NCBI RefSeq assembly: GCF_001746295.1
Contig: NZ_MJAH01000036.1
Location: forward strand, 1 to 32,661
Direction: 5' to 3'
DNA from: Streptomyces sp. LUP47B
GTDB lineage: Bacteria; Actinomycetota; Actinomycetes; Streptomycetales; Streptomycetaceae
DNA length: 32,661 nt
The translations under genes were made by a program, and so were the position numbers. The notes beneath the pieces are model-generated. The model did not search any database, was not told the DNA's origin, and saw only the letters and a program-made list of their open reading frames with translations. Below, piece after piece: positions 1 to 7,573 of this stretch; position 1 is the stretch's first letter; each line of letters opens with the position of its first letter.

Positions 1-1148
1 CCCCGCCGTCGCTGATGACGCGCTGGGCGGACGCGGCCGACGACCCGGAGTCGCTCGGCGGCCGGGCGTGGGCGGTGCTGGGGGCCGGACCGCGCGGCCC
101 GGTCTGCGCCGACCTCGTGGCCGAGGGCCCGCACCTGCTGATCGAGGGGCCCGCGGGCAGCGGCCGTACGGAACTGCTGCGGGCGGTCGTCGCCTCGCTG
201 GCCGCGGCCGAGCGCCCCGACCGTCTGAGCATCGTGCTGATGGACGGCCGGGACAGTGTGAGCTCCGGAGGCACCGCCTCCGGAGCAGGCGGTCACGGTG
301 AGGGTCTGCGTGTGTGCACGGACGTGCCGCACGTGACCACCCACCTCACCGCCAACGACCCGGTCCGCATGCGGGAGTTCGCCCAGTCCCTGAGTGCCGA
401 GCTGAAGCGGCGCGCGGAGCTGCTCGGCCGCTCCGACTTCGCGGAGTGGCACACCGGCCGGGAGCTGTCGGGCCGTATGGTCGCCCAGCGCACGGCAGCC
501 GCGCGAGGCACGGCAAGCGGCACCGGTGGCGCGGTCACCTCCGGCGACACGGCCGCAGGTGACCTGGACTCGCCGCCCAGCTCCACGATCCGGCTGCGCC
601 CGGCGGCGGCCCGCCGGCGGACCGACACGGCACCCCCGCTCCCCCGTCTGGTCGTGATCGTGGACGACTTGGACGCCCTGGTCTCCCCTCCCCTGGGCTC
701 CCCCGGCCGGCCCGCCGCCGGCTCCGTCATACGCGCGCTGGAGGCGGTGTCCCGCGAGGGCGAGCGCCTGGGCGTCCACCTGGTGGCCGCGACCGGCCCG
801 GGCGGCCGTACGGCGGAGTCCGAAGCGGCCCGCCGGGCCACCCTCCGCGTCACCCTGGACACCCCGGCCACCGGGCCGGACGAACCGGCTCCCGGCCGCG
901 GCCTGCTGACCTGGTCCGACGGCCGTGTCACCACCTTCCAGGCCGGCCGGGTCACCGGCCGTATCCCCCGCACGGCCACCCTCCGCCCCACGGTCGTCCC
1001 CCTGGAGTGGGAACGCATGGGCGACCCTCCGGCCCGCCGACCGGTCCGGGAACTGGGCAACGGCCCGACGGATCTGGCCCTGCTGGCCAGTGCATTGGAA
1101 CGGGCGGCGAGGGAAGTCGAAGCAGCAGAAGTCCCGTCGCTGCTCTAG
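1..1148 (+). CDS. FtsK/SpoIIIE-type ATPase, C-terminal part (5' end outside window)
   Basis: The frame is open to the left edge (codon phase starts at base 3), so this is only the last ~380 residues of a longer protein ending with TAG at 1146-1148. Counting from the internal ATG at 15, a P-loop-like GPAGSGRT lies near residues 45-52 and a Walker B-like strand LVVIVDDLDALV near residues 213-224. It is followed by a VSREGERLGVHLVAATG segment typical of FtsK/SpoIIIE/EccC motor domains. The invariant Walker A lysine is Arg, so this last motor domain may bind but not hydrolyse ATP. A low-complexity Ala/Gly/Thr-rich stretch interrupts the domain around residues 160-205. Large FHA-FtsK proteins of this kind occur in Streptomyces and are linked by family to DNA translocation or type VII-like secretion. 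Which applies cannot be told without the N-terminus. Confidence 0.75.
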   Translation, partial: PPSLMTRWADAADDPESLGGRAWAVLGAGPRGPVCADLVAEGPHLLIEGPAGSGRTELLRAVVASLAAAERPDRLSIVLMDGRDSVSSGGTASGAGGHGEGLRVCTDVPHVTTHLTANDPVRMREFAQSLSAELKRRAELLGRSDFAEWHTGRELSGRMVAQRTAAARGTASGTGGAVTSGDTAAGDLDSPPSSTIRLRPAAARRRTDTAPPLPRLVVIVDDLDALVSPPLGSPGRPAAGSVIRALEAVSREGERLGVHLVAATGPGGRTAESEAARRATLRVTLDTPATGPDEPAPGRGLLTWSDGRVTTFQAGRVTGRIPRTATLRPTVVPLEWERMGDPPARRPVRELGNGPTDLALLASALERAAREVEAAEVPSLL

Positions 1149-1300
1149 ACGTGAAGGGCTCCGGGGGCACCGCCCCCCGACGACGCCTGCCACAACGCAC
1201 CGGCACTGGTCACGACGGCATCACGATCTTCCGGTTGACAGCGGACGCCCACTTGCCGACCTCGTTTCCCCGGCGTAGACCAGTTCGCACGGGACAGCCC

Positions 1301-1312
1301 TCGAACGTTCGA
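1301..1312. promoter_or_regulatory. 12-bp perfect palindrome TCGAACGTTCGA, candidate LacI-family operator
   Basis: TCGAACGTTCGA is a perfect inverted repeat with a central CG step. It lies 24 bp upstream of the binding-protein start codon, where a repressor would block transcription or early elongation. The core GAACGTTC resembles the CG-centred dyads bound by LacI-family sugar repressors. No LacI gene is present in the window, so the regulator would be encoded elsewhere. The match is by eye only. Confidence 0.4.
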
Positions 1313-1336
1313 CGAGGAACGAAGAACGGGGTCGTG

Positions 1337-2731
1337 ATGCGTAGCACGAGCAGCACCAACCGGAAGCCCAGGCCGGCGAACAGGGCTTCCGCGAAAACGG
1401 CGGCCGCCGCCCTCGCGGCAGCCCTCGCCCTGTCGCTCACCGCATGCGGCGGAGACGACGACAAGAGCAGTGACTCGGGCCCGACAGGTGGCAAGGCGAC
1501 AGGCACCAGCCTCACCCTGCCCAAGCTGGACGGCCAGAGCCTCCAGGTCGCCGCCGTCTGGAGCGGCGAGGAGCAGGCCAACTTCAAGAAGGTCCTCGCG
1601 GAGTTCGAGAAGCGCACCGGCGCGAAGGTGACCTTCGTGCCCGCCCAGGACCCGATCGTCAACTTCCTGGGTTCGAAGGTCGCGGGCGGCCAGCCGCCGG
1701 ACATCGCGATGCTCCCGCAGCCGGGTGCCATCAAGCAGGCCGTGGACAAGAAGTGGGCCAAGCCCCTCGGCACCGAGGCCAAGGCCGAGCTCGCCAAGAA
1801 CTACTCGCAGGGCTGGCAGGACATCGGCAAGATCGGCGGCACTCAGTACGGCGTCTACTACAAGGCCGCCAACAAGTCCCTGATCTGGTACAACGCCAAG
1901 GTCTTCGAGAACGCGGGCGCCACCGAGCCGAAGACCTGGGACGAACTGCTCACCACCGCCCAGACGGTCTACGACTCGGGTGTGACCCCGTTCTCCGTCG
2001 GCGGCGCCGAGGGCTGGACCCTGACGGACTGGTTCGAGAACATCTATCTCTCCCAGGCGGGCCCGGAGAAGTACGACCAGCTGGCCAAGCACGAGATCAA
2101 GTGGACGGACCCGTCCGTGAAGGACGCGCTGACCACGCTGGCCCAGGTGTGGGGCAAGAAGGACTATGTCGCGGGCGGCGCCAAGGGCGCGCTGCAGACG
2201 GACTTCCCCGCCTCGGTGACGCAGACCTTCACCGGCGGCGACCAGCCCAAGGCGGCGATGGTCTACGAGGGCGACTTCGCGCAGGTCAACATCCAGACGG
2301 CCAAGGCGAAGGTCGGCACGGACGCGAAGGTGTTCCCGTTCCCGAAGGTCGGCGACACCGCCCCCGTGGTCTCCGGCGGCGACGCGGCCGTGATCCTGAA
2401 GGACTCCAAGGCGGCGCAGGCGCTGGCGACCTTCCTGGCCTCGCCCGACGCGGCGACCATCCAGGCCAAGCTGGGCGGCTATCTCTCGCCGAACAAGAGC
2501 GTGGACATCTCGGTGTATCCGAACCCGGTGCAGCAGAAGATCGCCAAGGCTCTGATCGACTCCGGTGACGACTTCCGCTTCGACATGTCCGACCAGGCAC
2601 CGCAGGCCTTCGGCGGCACACCCGGCAAGGGCGAGTGGAAGGCGCTCCAGGACTTCCTGACGAACCCGAAGAACATCGCGGGCACGCAGGCCAAGCTGGA
2701 GGCCGACGCGGCGGCCGCGTACGGGAACTGA
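1337..2731 (+). CDS. Sugar ABC transporter substrate-binding lipoprotein (CUT1 type)
   Basis: This 464-residue protein captures a carbohydrate outside the cell for the two permeases that follow. It begins with a basic N-terminus and a hydrophobic stretch leading to a lipobox, LTAC, with the lipidated cysteine at residue 37, then an Asp/Ser-rich linker. The mature part has features of the family 1 extracellular sugar-binding proteins: an AVWSGEEQANFKKVLAEFEKRTG start, PPDIAMLPQPG, KTWDELLTTAQ and a C-terminal ALQDFLTNP helix. The ATG at 1337 is chosen because it places the signal peptide correctly. The GTG one codon earlier (1334) is an alternative, and a GAGGA-like site lies around 1313-1319. 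The next gene starts 4 bp after the stop, so this is an operon. The substrate cannot be read from sequence; no glycosidase or ATPase is adjacent. Confidence 0.9.
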   Translation: MRSTSSTNRKPRPANRASAKTAAAALAAALALSLTACGGDDDKSSDSGPTGGKATGTSLTLPKLDGQSLQVAAVWSGEEQANFKKVLAEFEKRTGAKVTFVPAQDPIVNFLGSKVAGGQPPDIAMLPQPGAIKQAVDKKWAKPLGTEAKAELAKNYSQGWQDIGKIGGTQYGVYYKAANKSLIWYNAKVFENAGATEPKTWDELLTTAQTVYDSGVTPFSVGGAEGWTLTDWFENIYLSQAGPEKYDQLAKHEIKWTDPSVKDALTTLAQVWGKKDYVAGGAKGALQTDFPASVTQTFTGGDQPKAAMVYEGDFAQVNIQTAKAKVGTDAKVFPFPKVGDTAPVVSGGDAAVILKDSKAAQALATFLASPDAATIQAKLGGYLSPNKSVDISVYPNPVQQKIAKALIDSGDDFRFDMSDQAPQAFGGTPGKGEWKALQDFLTNPKNIAGTQAKLEADAAAAYGN

Positions 2732-2735
2732 CGCG

Positions 2736-4079
2736 ATGACGTCGGCCACCGAGGCAGGGGTCCCACCGGCCCCTGCCTCCCCCAAGTCGCGCAAGAGCGT
2801 GACCGGCACGCGAAGGACCGTGGCAGCGCTGTTCCTGCTGCCCGCTCTCGTGCTGCTGGGCGCGCTCGTGGTCTACCCGATCGGGTACTCGCTCGTCCGC
2901 AGCTTCTACAACCAGTCCGGTGACGGTTTCGCCGGAATCGACAACTACAAGGCGCTGTTCACCGACGACGGCATCCGTACGGCCCTGAAGAACAACATCA
3001 TCTGGGTGGTGTTCGCGCCGACGATCAGCACCGCGCTCGGTCTGGTCTTCGCGGTGCTGACCGAACGGGTGCGCTGGGGAACGGCGTTCAAGCTGGTCGT
3101 CTTCATGCCGATGGCGATCTCGATGCTGGCGGCGGGCATCATCTTCCGGCTCGTCTACGACCAGGACCCGGACAAGGGATTCGCGAACGCGGTGTGGGTG
3201 GGCGTGCACGACACGTTCAGTCAGTCCTCGGCGTTCCCGAAGGCGCACCCGGGCCGTGAGTCGCCGCTGGTGGCTCAGGGCGGCGGGTTCATCACCAAGA
3301 CACCGGTCCACACCGGCGGCACCGTCACCCTGCCCCTGGTGGGCGTCGCCCCGGACCAGATGCCCGGCGACGCGAAGAAGGCCGTGGCTCCGCAGGCGGA
3401 CCCGGGCCGGATCACCGGCACGACCTGGCAGGACTTCACCCGCGGCAAGGGCGTCGGCAAGCTCGGCGGGGTCGACCCGACCGAACTCGGCTACCCCGGC
3501 ATGAAGATCGAGGCGGTCAAGGACGGCAAGGTCGTCGAGACGGCCAAGGCCGGGGACGACGGAACGTTCTCCTTCTCGGAGAAGGCCGACGGGGCCCAAC
3601 TGCGGCTTCCGGCAAGCAACTTCAAGGAGGCCTACAACGGGATCGACTGGCTCGGCCCGTCGCTGGTGACACCGGCGATCATCGGGTCGTACATCTGGAT
3701 GTGGGCCGGTTTCGCGATGGTGCTGATCGCGGCCGGGCTCGCGGGTATCCCCCGCGAACTCCTGGAGGCGGCCCGGGTCGACGGCGCGAGCGAGTGGCAG
3801 GTCTTCCGCAGGGTCACGGTCCCCCTGCTGGCGCCCGTTCTCGCGGTCGTCACCGTGACCCTGATGATCAACGTGCTGAAGATCTTCGACCTGGTCTTCA
3901 TCATCCCTCCGGGCTCCTCGCAGGACGACGCGAACGTCCTCGCCCTTGAGCTGTACCGCAAGGGTTTCGCCGAGGACCAGCCCGGCATCGCGAGCGCCAT
4001 CTCGGTGTTCCTGCTGCTGCTGGTGATCCCGGTGATGTGGTTCAACATTCGTCGGCTCAGGCGGGAGGTACGGCGATGA
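2736..4079 (+). CDS. Sugar ABC transporter permease (MalF-like) with large extracellular insert
   Basis: This 447-residue inner-membrane permease has six predicted helices: about residues 30-52, 88-110, 118-140, 310-333, 363-388 and 418-436. The EAA loop that contacts the ATPase is at 338-358 (IPRELLEAARVDG). Typical permeases of this class are ~290-310 residues. The excess is a ~165-residue segment (residues ~141-306, bases ~3156-3653) between helices 3 and 4, which topology places outside the cell. Residues ~226-291 in it read like a carboxypeptidase-regulatory/prealbumin-like beta domain (PGMKIEAVKDGK, then DDGTFSF). E. coli MalF also carries a large folded extracytoplasmic loop touching the binding protein, but between different helices. 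ATG 2736 lies 4 bp after the previous stop; the stop TGA overlaps the next ATG. No strong Shine-Dalgarno site is visible, consistent with translational coupling. Confidence 0.9.
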   Translation: MTSATEAGVPPAPASPKSRKSVTGTRRTVAALFLLPALVLLGALVVYPIGYSLVRSFYNQSGDGFAGIDNYKALFTDDGIRTALKNNIIWVVFAPTISTALGLVFAVLTERVRWGTAFKLVVFMPMAISMLAAGIIFRLVYDQDPDKGFANAVWVGVHDTFSQSSAFPKAHPGRESPLVAQGGGFITKTPVHTGGTVTLPLVGVAPDQMPGDAKKAVAPQADPGRITGTTWQDFTRGKGVGKLGGVDPTELGYPGMKIEAVKDGKVVETAKAGDDGTFSFSEKADGAQLRLPASNFKEAYNGIDWLGPSLVTPAIIGSYIWMWAGFAMVLIAAGLAGIPRELLEAARVDGASEWQVFRRVTVPLLAPVLAVVTVTLMINVLKIFDLVFIIPPGSSQDDANVLALELYRKGFAEDQPGIASAISVFLLLLVIPVMWFNIRRLRREVRR

Positions 4080-4984
4080 CCACTCAGGCCGAAAGGCTTC
4101 CCGAGACGGCAGCGGCCGACGGGGTGCAGGCGAAGCAGTCGCTCGGCTCACGGCTCGTCGAACGCGTCAGCGGCGGCCTGATCAGCGTCGTCCTCATCCT
4201 CGTCGGCCTGTTCTGGCTGGTGCCGACGGTCGGGCTGCTGATCTCCTCGCTGCGCGCCCCGCAGGACCTTGCCGCGACCGGCTGGTGGAAGGTCTTCACC
4301 GAGCCGTCCCAGCTGACCTTGGACAGTTACGACAAGCTGCTCCACAACAGCGACATCACCGGCTCCATCGTCAACACCGTGCTGATCACGGTCCCGGCGA
4401 CGGTCCTGGTGATCGTCATCGGCGCGCTCGCGGGTTACGCGTTCGCGTGGATGGAGTTCCCGGGCCGCGACTGGTGGTTCATGGGCGTGGTCGGCCTGTT
4501 GGTGGTGCCGGTGCAGGTGGCGCTGATCCCGATCGCCGAACTCTTCGGCAAACTGGGCCTGTTCGGCAACATCTTCGGGGTGATCCTCTTCCATACGGGC
4601 TTCGGTCTGCCCTTCGCGGTGTTCCTGCTGCGGAACTTCTTCGCGGAGATCCCCCGCGAACTCCTGGAGGCGGCAAGGCTCGACGGCGCGGGTGAACTGC
4701 GCCTGTTCGCCAGGGTGGTGCTGCCGCTCGGCGCGCCCGCGATCGCGAGCCTGGGCATCTTCCAGTTCCTGTGGGTGTGGAACGACATGCTGATCGCCCT
4801 GGTGTTCACGGACGCCGACAGCCAGCCGATCACGGTCGCCCTGCAGACCCAGATGCGCGCCTTCGCCGACAACGTCGACGTCCTGGCACCGGGCGCGTTC
4901 ATCTCCATGGTGATTCCGCTGCTCGTGTTCTTCGCGTTCCAGCGGCAGTTCGTGTCCGGCGTGATGGCGGGCGCGGTCAAGTAG
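4076..4984 (+). CDS. Sugar ABC transporter permease (MalG-like)
   Basis: This is the second permease half of the importer, 302 residues, the normal length for the family. It has a cytoplasmic N-terminus, a first helix near residues 35-58, further helices around 97-122, 133-155, 166-186, 220-242 and 273-290, and an EAA loop at ~192-213 (EIPRELLEAARLDGAGEL). Most of the EAA-loop nucleotide sequence matches that of the partner permease, as expected because both dock to the same ATPase. The ATG at 4076 overlaps the upstream stop (ATGA) and has GGGAGG at 4063-4068. No ATPase gene follows; Streptomyces CUT1 importers commonly share MsiK, which is inferred here rather than seen. Confidence 0.92.
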   Translation: MTTQAERLPETAAADGVQAKQSLGSRLVERVSGGLISVVLILVGLFWLVPTVGLLISSLRAPQDLAATGWWKVFTEPSQLTLDSYDKLLHNSDITGSIVNTVLITVPATVLVIVIGALAGYAFAWMEFPGRDWWFMGVVGLLVVPVQVALIPIAELFGKLGLFGNIFGVILFHTGFGLPFAVFLLRNFFAEIPRELLEAARLDGAGELRLFARVVLPLGAPAIASLGIFQFLWVWNDMLIALVFTDADSQPITVALQTQMRAFADNVDVLAPGAFISMVIPLLVFFAFQRQFVSGVMAGAVK

Positions 4985-5006
4985 CCCGTCAGACAGCCGA
5001 CTTGGA

Positions 5007-5032
5007 GGGGCGGACCGATACCGGTCCGCCCC
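5007..5032 (+). terminator. Stem-loop terminator of the sugar importer operon
   Basis: GGGGCGGACCG at 5007-5017 pairs perfectly with CGGTCCGCCCC at 5022-5032 around a 4-nt loop. It starts 22 bp after the second permease stop. There is no T-tract, which is normal for Streptomyces terminators. Confidence 0.8.
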
Positions 5033-5125
5033 TTCGCGTTCGCCCGAATGCCGTACACGCCGTAACCAAGCTCCCCTATGGGGCGTTCCCGGGCAGGACT
5101 CCCGCGCCGACCCCATGGAGGTGCC

Positions 5126-7384
5126 GTGCCCAGGTTCAGTGTCATCGTCCCCGCGTACAAGGTTCAGGCGTACCTGTCCGCATGCCTGGAATCGGTGCTG
5201 TCACAGTCGTACGAGGATCTGGAACTGATCGCGGTCGACGACCGCTCGCCGGACGCGTGCGGAGAGATCGCCGACGAGTTCGCGGCCCGCGATCCACGTG
5301 TCCGGGCGGTTCACCTGGCGCGGAACACGGGGCTCGGTCCCGCCCGCAACGCGGGGATCTCGCAGGCCACGGGCGACTACCTCGTCTTCCTGGACGGCGA
5401 CGACACCCTCACCCCGCACGCGCTGCGGGCGATCGCCGACCGGCTGAAGGAGACCGGCGAACCGGACGTCCTGCTCTACGACCACGCGCTTGTCCCTTGG
5501 TCCGGCGAGACCGTCCGCAACGCCCCCACGGGACAGCTCACCGAGCAGGGCCCGGCCCCCTTCCTCCTGGAGGACCGCCCGGGGCTGCTGCGGGCACCGA
5601 CGGCGGCCTGGAACATGGCGTACTGCAGGGAGTTCATCGAAAGCGGGGGCTTCGCCTTCCCGCCCGGTCACCACGCGGACACGCCCTGGACCTACCGGGT
5701 CCTGATGACCGGGGAGTCGATCGCCACCCTGGACCGGGCCTGCGTCCACCACCGGCAGCGCCGACGGAGCCGGGCCCTCGGCACGGCCGGCCACTTCGAC
5801 GTCTTCGACCAGTACGACAGGGTCTTCGCCCACGTCGACTCGCGCCCCGAACTCGCGCGGTGGCGGCCGCTGTTGTTCCGCCGCATGGTGGACGACCTCT
5901 GGGCGGTGTTCGCGGAGCGGGACCGTCTCCCGCGCGGCAGCCGCGCCGAGTTCCTGCGGCAGGCCCGCGACCACTACCGCGCCCACCGCACCCCGGGCCA
6001 CCCCGTCCCGGTGCGCTCCTGGCCGCGCCACAAGGTGATCCACCTGGGCCTGTACCGCACTTATCGGGTCGTGGAGCCGGCCCGGCGACTCAGGCAGCGG
6101 GCCACCGGGCCGGTCGTCCGCCTCGCCAAGGCCCTGCACGCGGCGGCCCTGCGGCTCCACTACCGCGTCCAACTGCGCCTGCCGCTGCGCGAGGACCGGG
6201 CCGTCTTCGCCGCGTACGGGGGTCGCGGCCACGGCTGCAACCCGGGCGCACTGGAGGAGGCGTTCCGCACCTTCGCCCCACACATCCGCACCGCGTGGAT
6301 CGCCGACCCCGAGCACCATCACACGATCCCGACCGCGACCCTCAGGCTGCGCCCCGGCACCGCCGCCTACTGGACGGCGCTCGCCCGCTCCAAGTACCTG
6401 GTGAACAACACCGACTTCGACCGCCGCCCGGTCAAGCGCCCCGGCCAGGTATTCGTCCAGACCCAACACGGCACGCCGTTCAAGCACATGGGCCTCGACC
6501 TCCAGGAACGCCCGGCGGCGGCAGGGGACTTGGACTTCGACGAGATGCTCAGCGGCGTCGACCAGTGGGACCACCTCCTGTCCCCCAACCGCCACACCAC
6601 CCTGACCTGGGAACGCGTCTACCCCGGCGGCTACACCATGCTTCCCTACGGCTATCCCCGCAACGACGTCTTCCAGTGGGCGACTTCGGAGGACGTACGG
6701 CGGCTGCGCGAGTCCCTCGGCGTTCCCGAGGGGTCGGTCGCGATCCTGTACGCGCCGACCCACCGCGACTACCGCCGCACCCAGCGCGCCACCCTCGACC
6801 TGGACCGCCTCCTGCGCCGCCTTGGCCCCCGCTTCGTCGTGCTGGCCCGAGCCCACCACCGCCACGGCGGCCCGCTTTTCTCCCCCGCGACCGGCCGGGT
6901 CATCGACGTCAGCGACCACCCGAGCGTCGAGTCCCTGTGTCTGGCCTCGGACGCCCTGGTCACCGACTACTCGTCCCTGATGTTCGACTACGCCAACCTG
7001 GACCGCCCGATCGTGATCCACGCCGACGACCAAGAGGCGTACGAGGCGGCCCGCGGCACCTACTTCGACCTGCGGTCCTTCGCGCCGGGCGCGGTCGCGC
7101 ACAGCGAGGACGAACTGACCGACATCTTCGCCACCGGCCACTGGCGCGGCTCCCGCTCCACCCAGCTGCGCTCGGCGTTCCGGGAGCGCTTCTGCCCCTA
7201 CGACGACGGCCGCGCCGCCGAGCGGGTCGTACGCCATGTCGTCCTGGGCGAGACCGAGTTGCCCCCGGTGATCCCGCTCGCGGAGCGCCACCCGGTGCCG
7301 TCGGCCGCGGCGGCGCTCGACCGCCTCCCGCTGGCCACCGTGCACCGCTCCGCGATGGACACGCCCGTCACCGAGTCCCACTAG
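5126..7384 (+). CDS. Bifunctional GT2 glycosyltransferase / CDP-glycerol glycerophosphotransferase (teichoic acid synthesis)
   Basis: This 752-residue protein is probably membrane-associated and joins two polymer-building domains. Residues 1 to ~230 form a GT-A family 2 glycosyltransferase: FSVIVPAYKVQAYL, VDDRSPD with Asp38-Asp39, GLGPARNAG, and the metal-binding LDGDD at 89-93. Residues ~360-735 form a TagF-type glycerophosphotransferase: QTQHGTPFKH with His448, ILYAPTHRDY, and VTDYSSLMFDY near 612-622. These are the conserved elements of enzymes that transfer glycerol phosphate (or related polyol phosphate) from CDP-glycerol. GTG 5126 is chosen because it begins exactly at the GT2 fold and has GGAGG at 5117-5121. 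It stands alone as a unit after a terminator. The polymer built is likely a wall teichoic-like acid; exact sugar and polyol are unknown. Confidence 0.88.
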   Translation: MPRFSVIVPAYKVQAYLSACLESVLSQSYEDLELIAVDDRSPDACGEIADEFAARDPRVRAVHLARNTGLGPARNAGISQATGDYLVFLDGDDTLTPHALRAIADRLKETGEPDVLLYDHALVPWSGETVRNAPTGQLTEQGPAPFLLEDRPGLLRAPTAAWNMAYCREFIESGGFAFPPGHHADTPWTYRVLMTGESIATLDRACVHHRQRRRSRALGTAGHFDVFDQYDRVFAHVDSRPELARWRPLLFRRMVDDLWAVFAERDRLPRGSRAEFLRQARDHYRAHRTPGHPVPVRSWPRHKVIHLGLYRTYRVVEPARRLRQRATGPVVRLAKALHAAALRLHYRVQLRLPLREDRAVFAAYGGRGHGCNPGALEEAFRTFAPHIRTAWIADPEHHHTIPTATLRLRPGTAAYWTALARSKYLVNNTDFDRRPVKRPGQVFVQTQHGTPFKHMGLDLQERPAAAGDLDFDEMLSGVDQWDHLLSPNRHTTLTWERVYPGGYTMLPYGYPRNDVFQWATSEDVRRLRESLGVPEGSVAILYAPTHRDYRRTQRATLDLDRLLRRLGPRFVVLARAHHRHGGPLFSPATGRVIDVSDHPSVESLCLASDALVTDYSSLMFDYANLDRPIVIHADDQEAYEAARGTYFDLRSFAPGAVAHSEDELTDIFATGHWRGSRSTQLRSAFRERFCPYDDGRAAERVVRHVVLGETELPPVIPLAERHPVPSAAAALDRLPLATVHRSAMDTPVTESH

Positions 7385-7395
7385 AAGGGGTCCCC

Positions 7396-7509
7396 ATGTC
7401 ATCCGGCCCGTCCCACCCCACCCCGACCCGTCCGTCCACCTGGCGCCCGGTGGGACGCCCGGGGCGCCGGCTCCGCTGCTGCGAGGCGGCGTCCGGCACC
7501 CGCTTCTGA
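7396..7509 (+). CDS. Possible 37-residue small protein
   Basis: An ATG at 7396 lies 11 bp after the glycerophosphotransferase stop and is preceded by AGAAGGGG (7383-7390) at usable spacing. The frame gives a Pro/Arg-rich peptide with a CC pair near the C-terminus (LRCCEAASGTRF). I recognise no family. It could be a coupled small gene or chance. Confidence 0.22.
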   Translation: MSSGPSHPTPTRPSTWRPVGRPGRRLRCCEAASGTRF

Positions 7510-7545
7510 GCGTCGGCTCCTGGGCTGTGTCGTCCATGGCCTGTT

Positions 7546-7560
7546 GCGGGCTCCGCCCGC
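7546..7560. terminator. Short stem-loop between convergent genes
   Basis: GCGGGC (7546-7551) and GCCCGC (7555-7560) form a 6-bp perfect stem with a TCC loop. It lies between the convergent glycerophosphotransferase and beta-helix genes, so it could serve both strands. It is short and only moderately convincing. Confidence 0.4.
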
Positions 7561-7573
7561 GCGGGTTGCGGCA

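Noticed and set aside
1276..1284. DasR (dre) site upstream of the sugar importer
   Set aside because: TAGACCAGT matches one half-site, but the other half (ACTGGTC) is absent, so binding is not supported.
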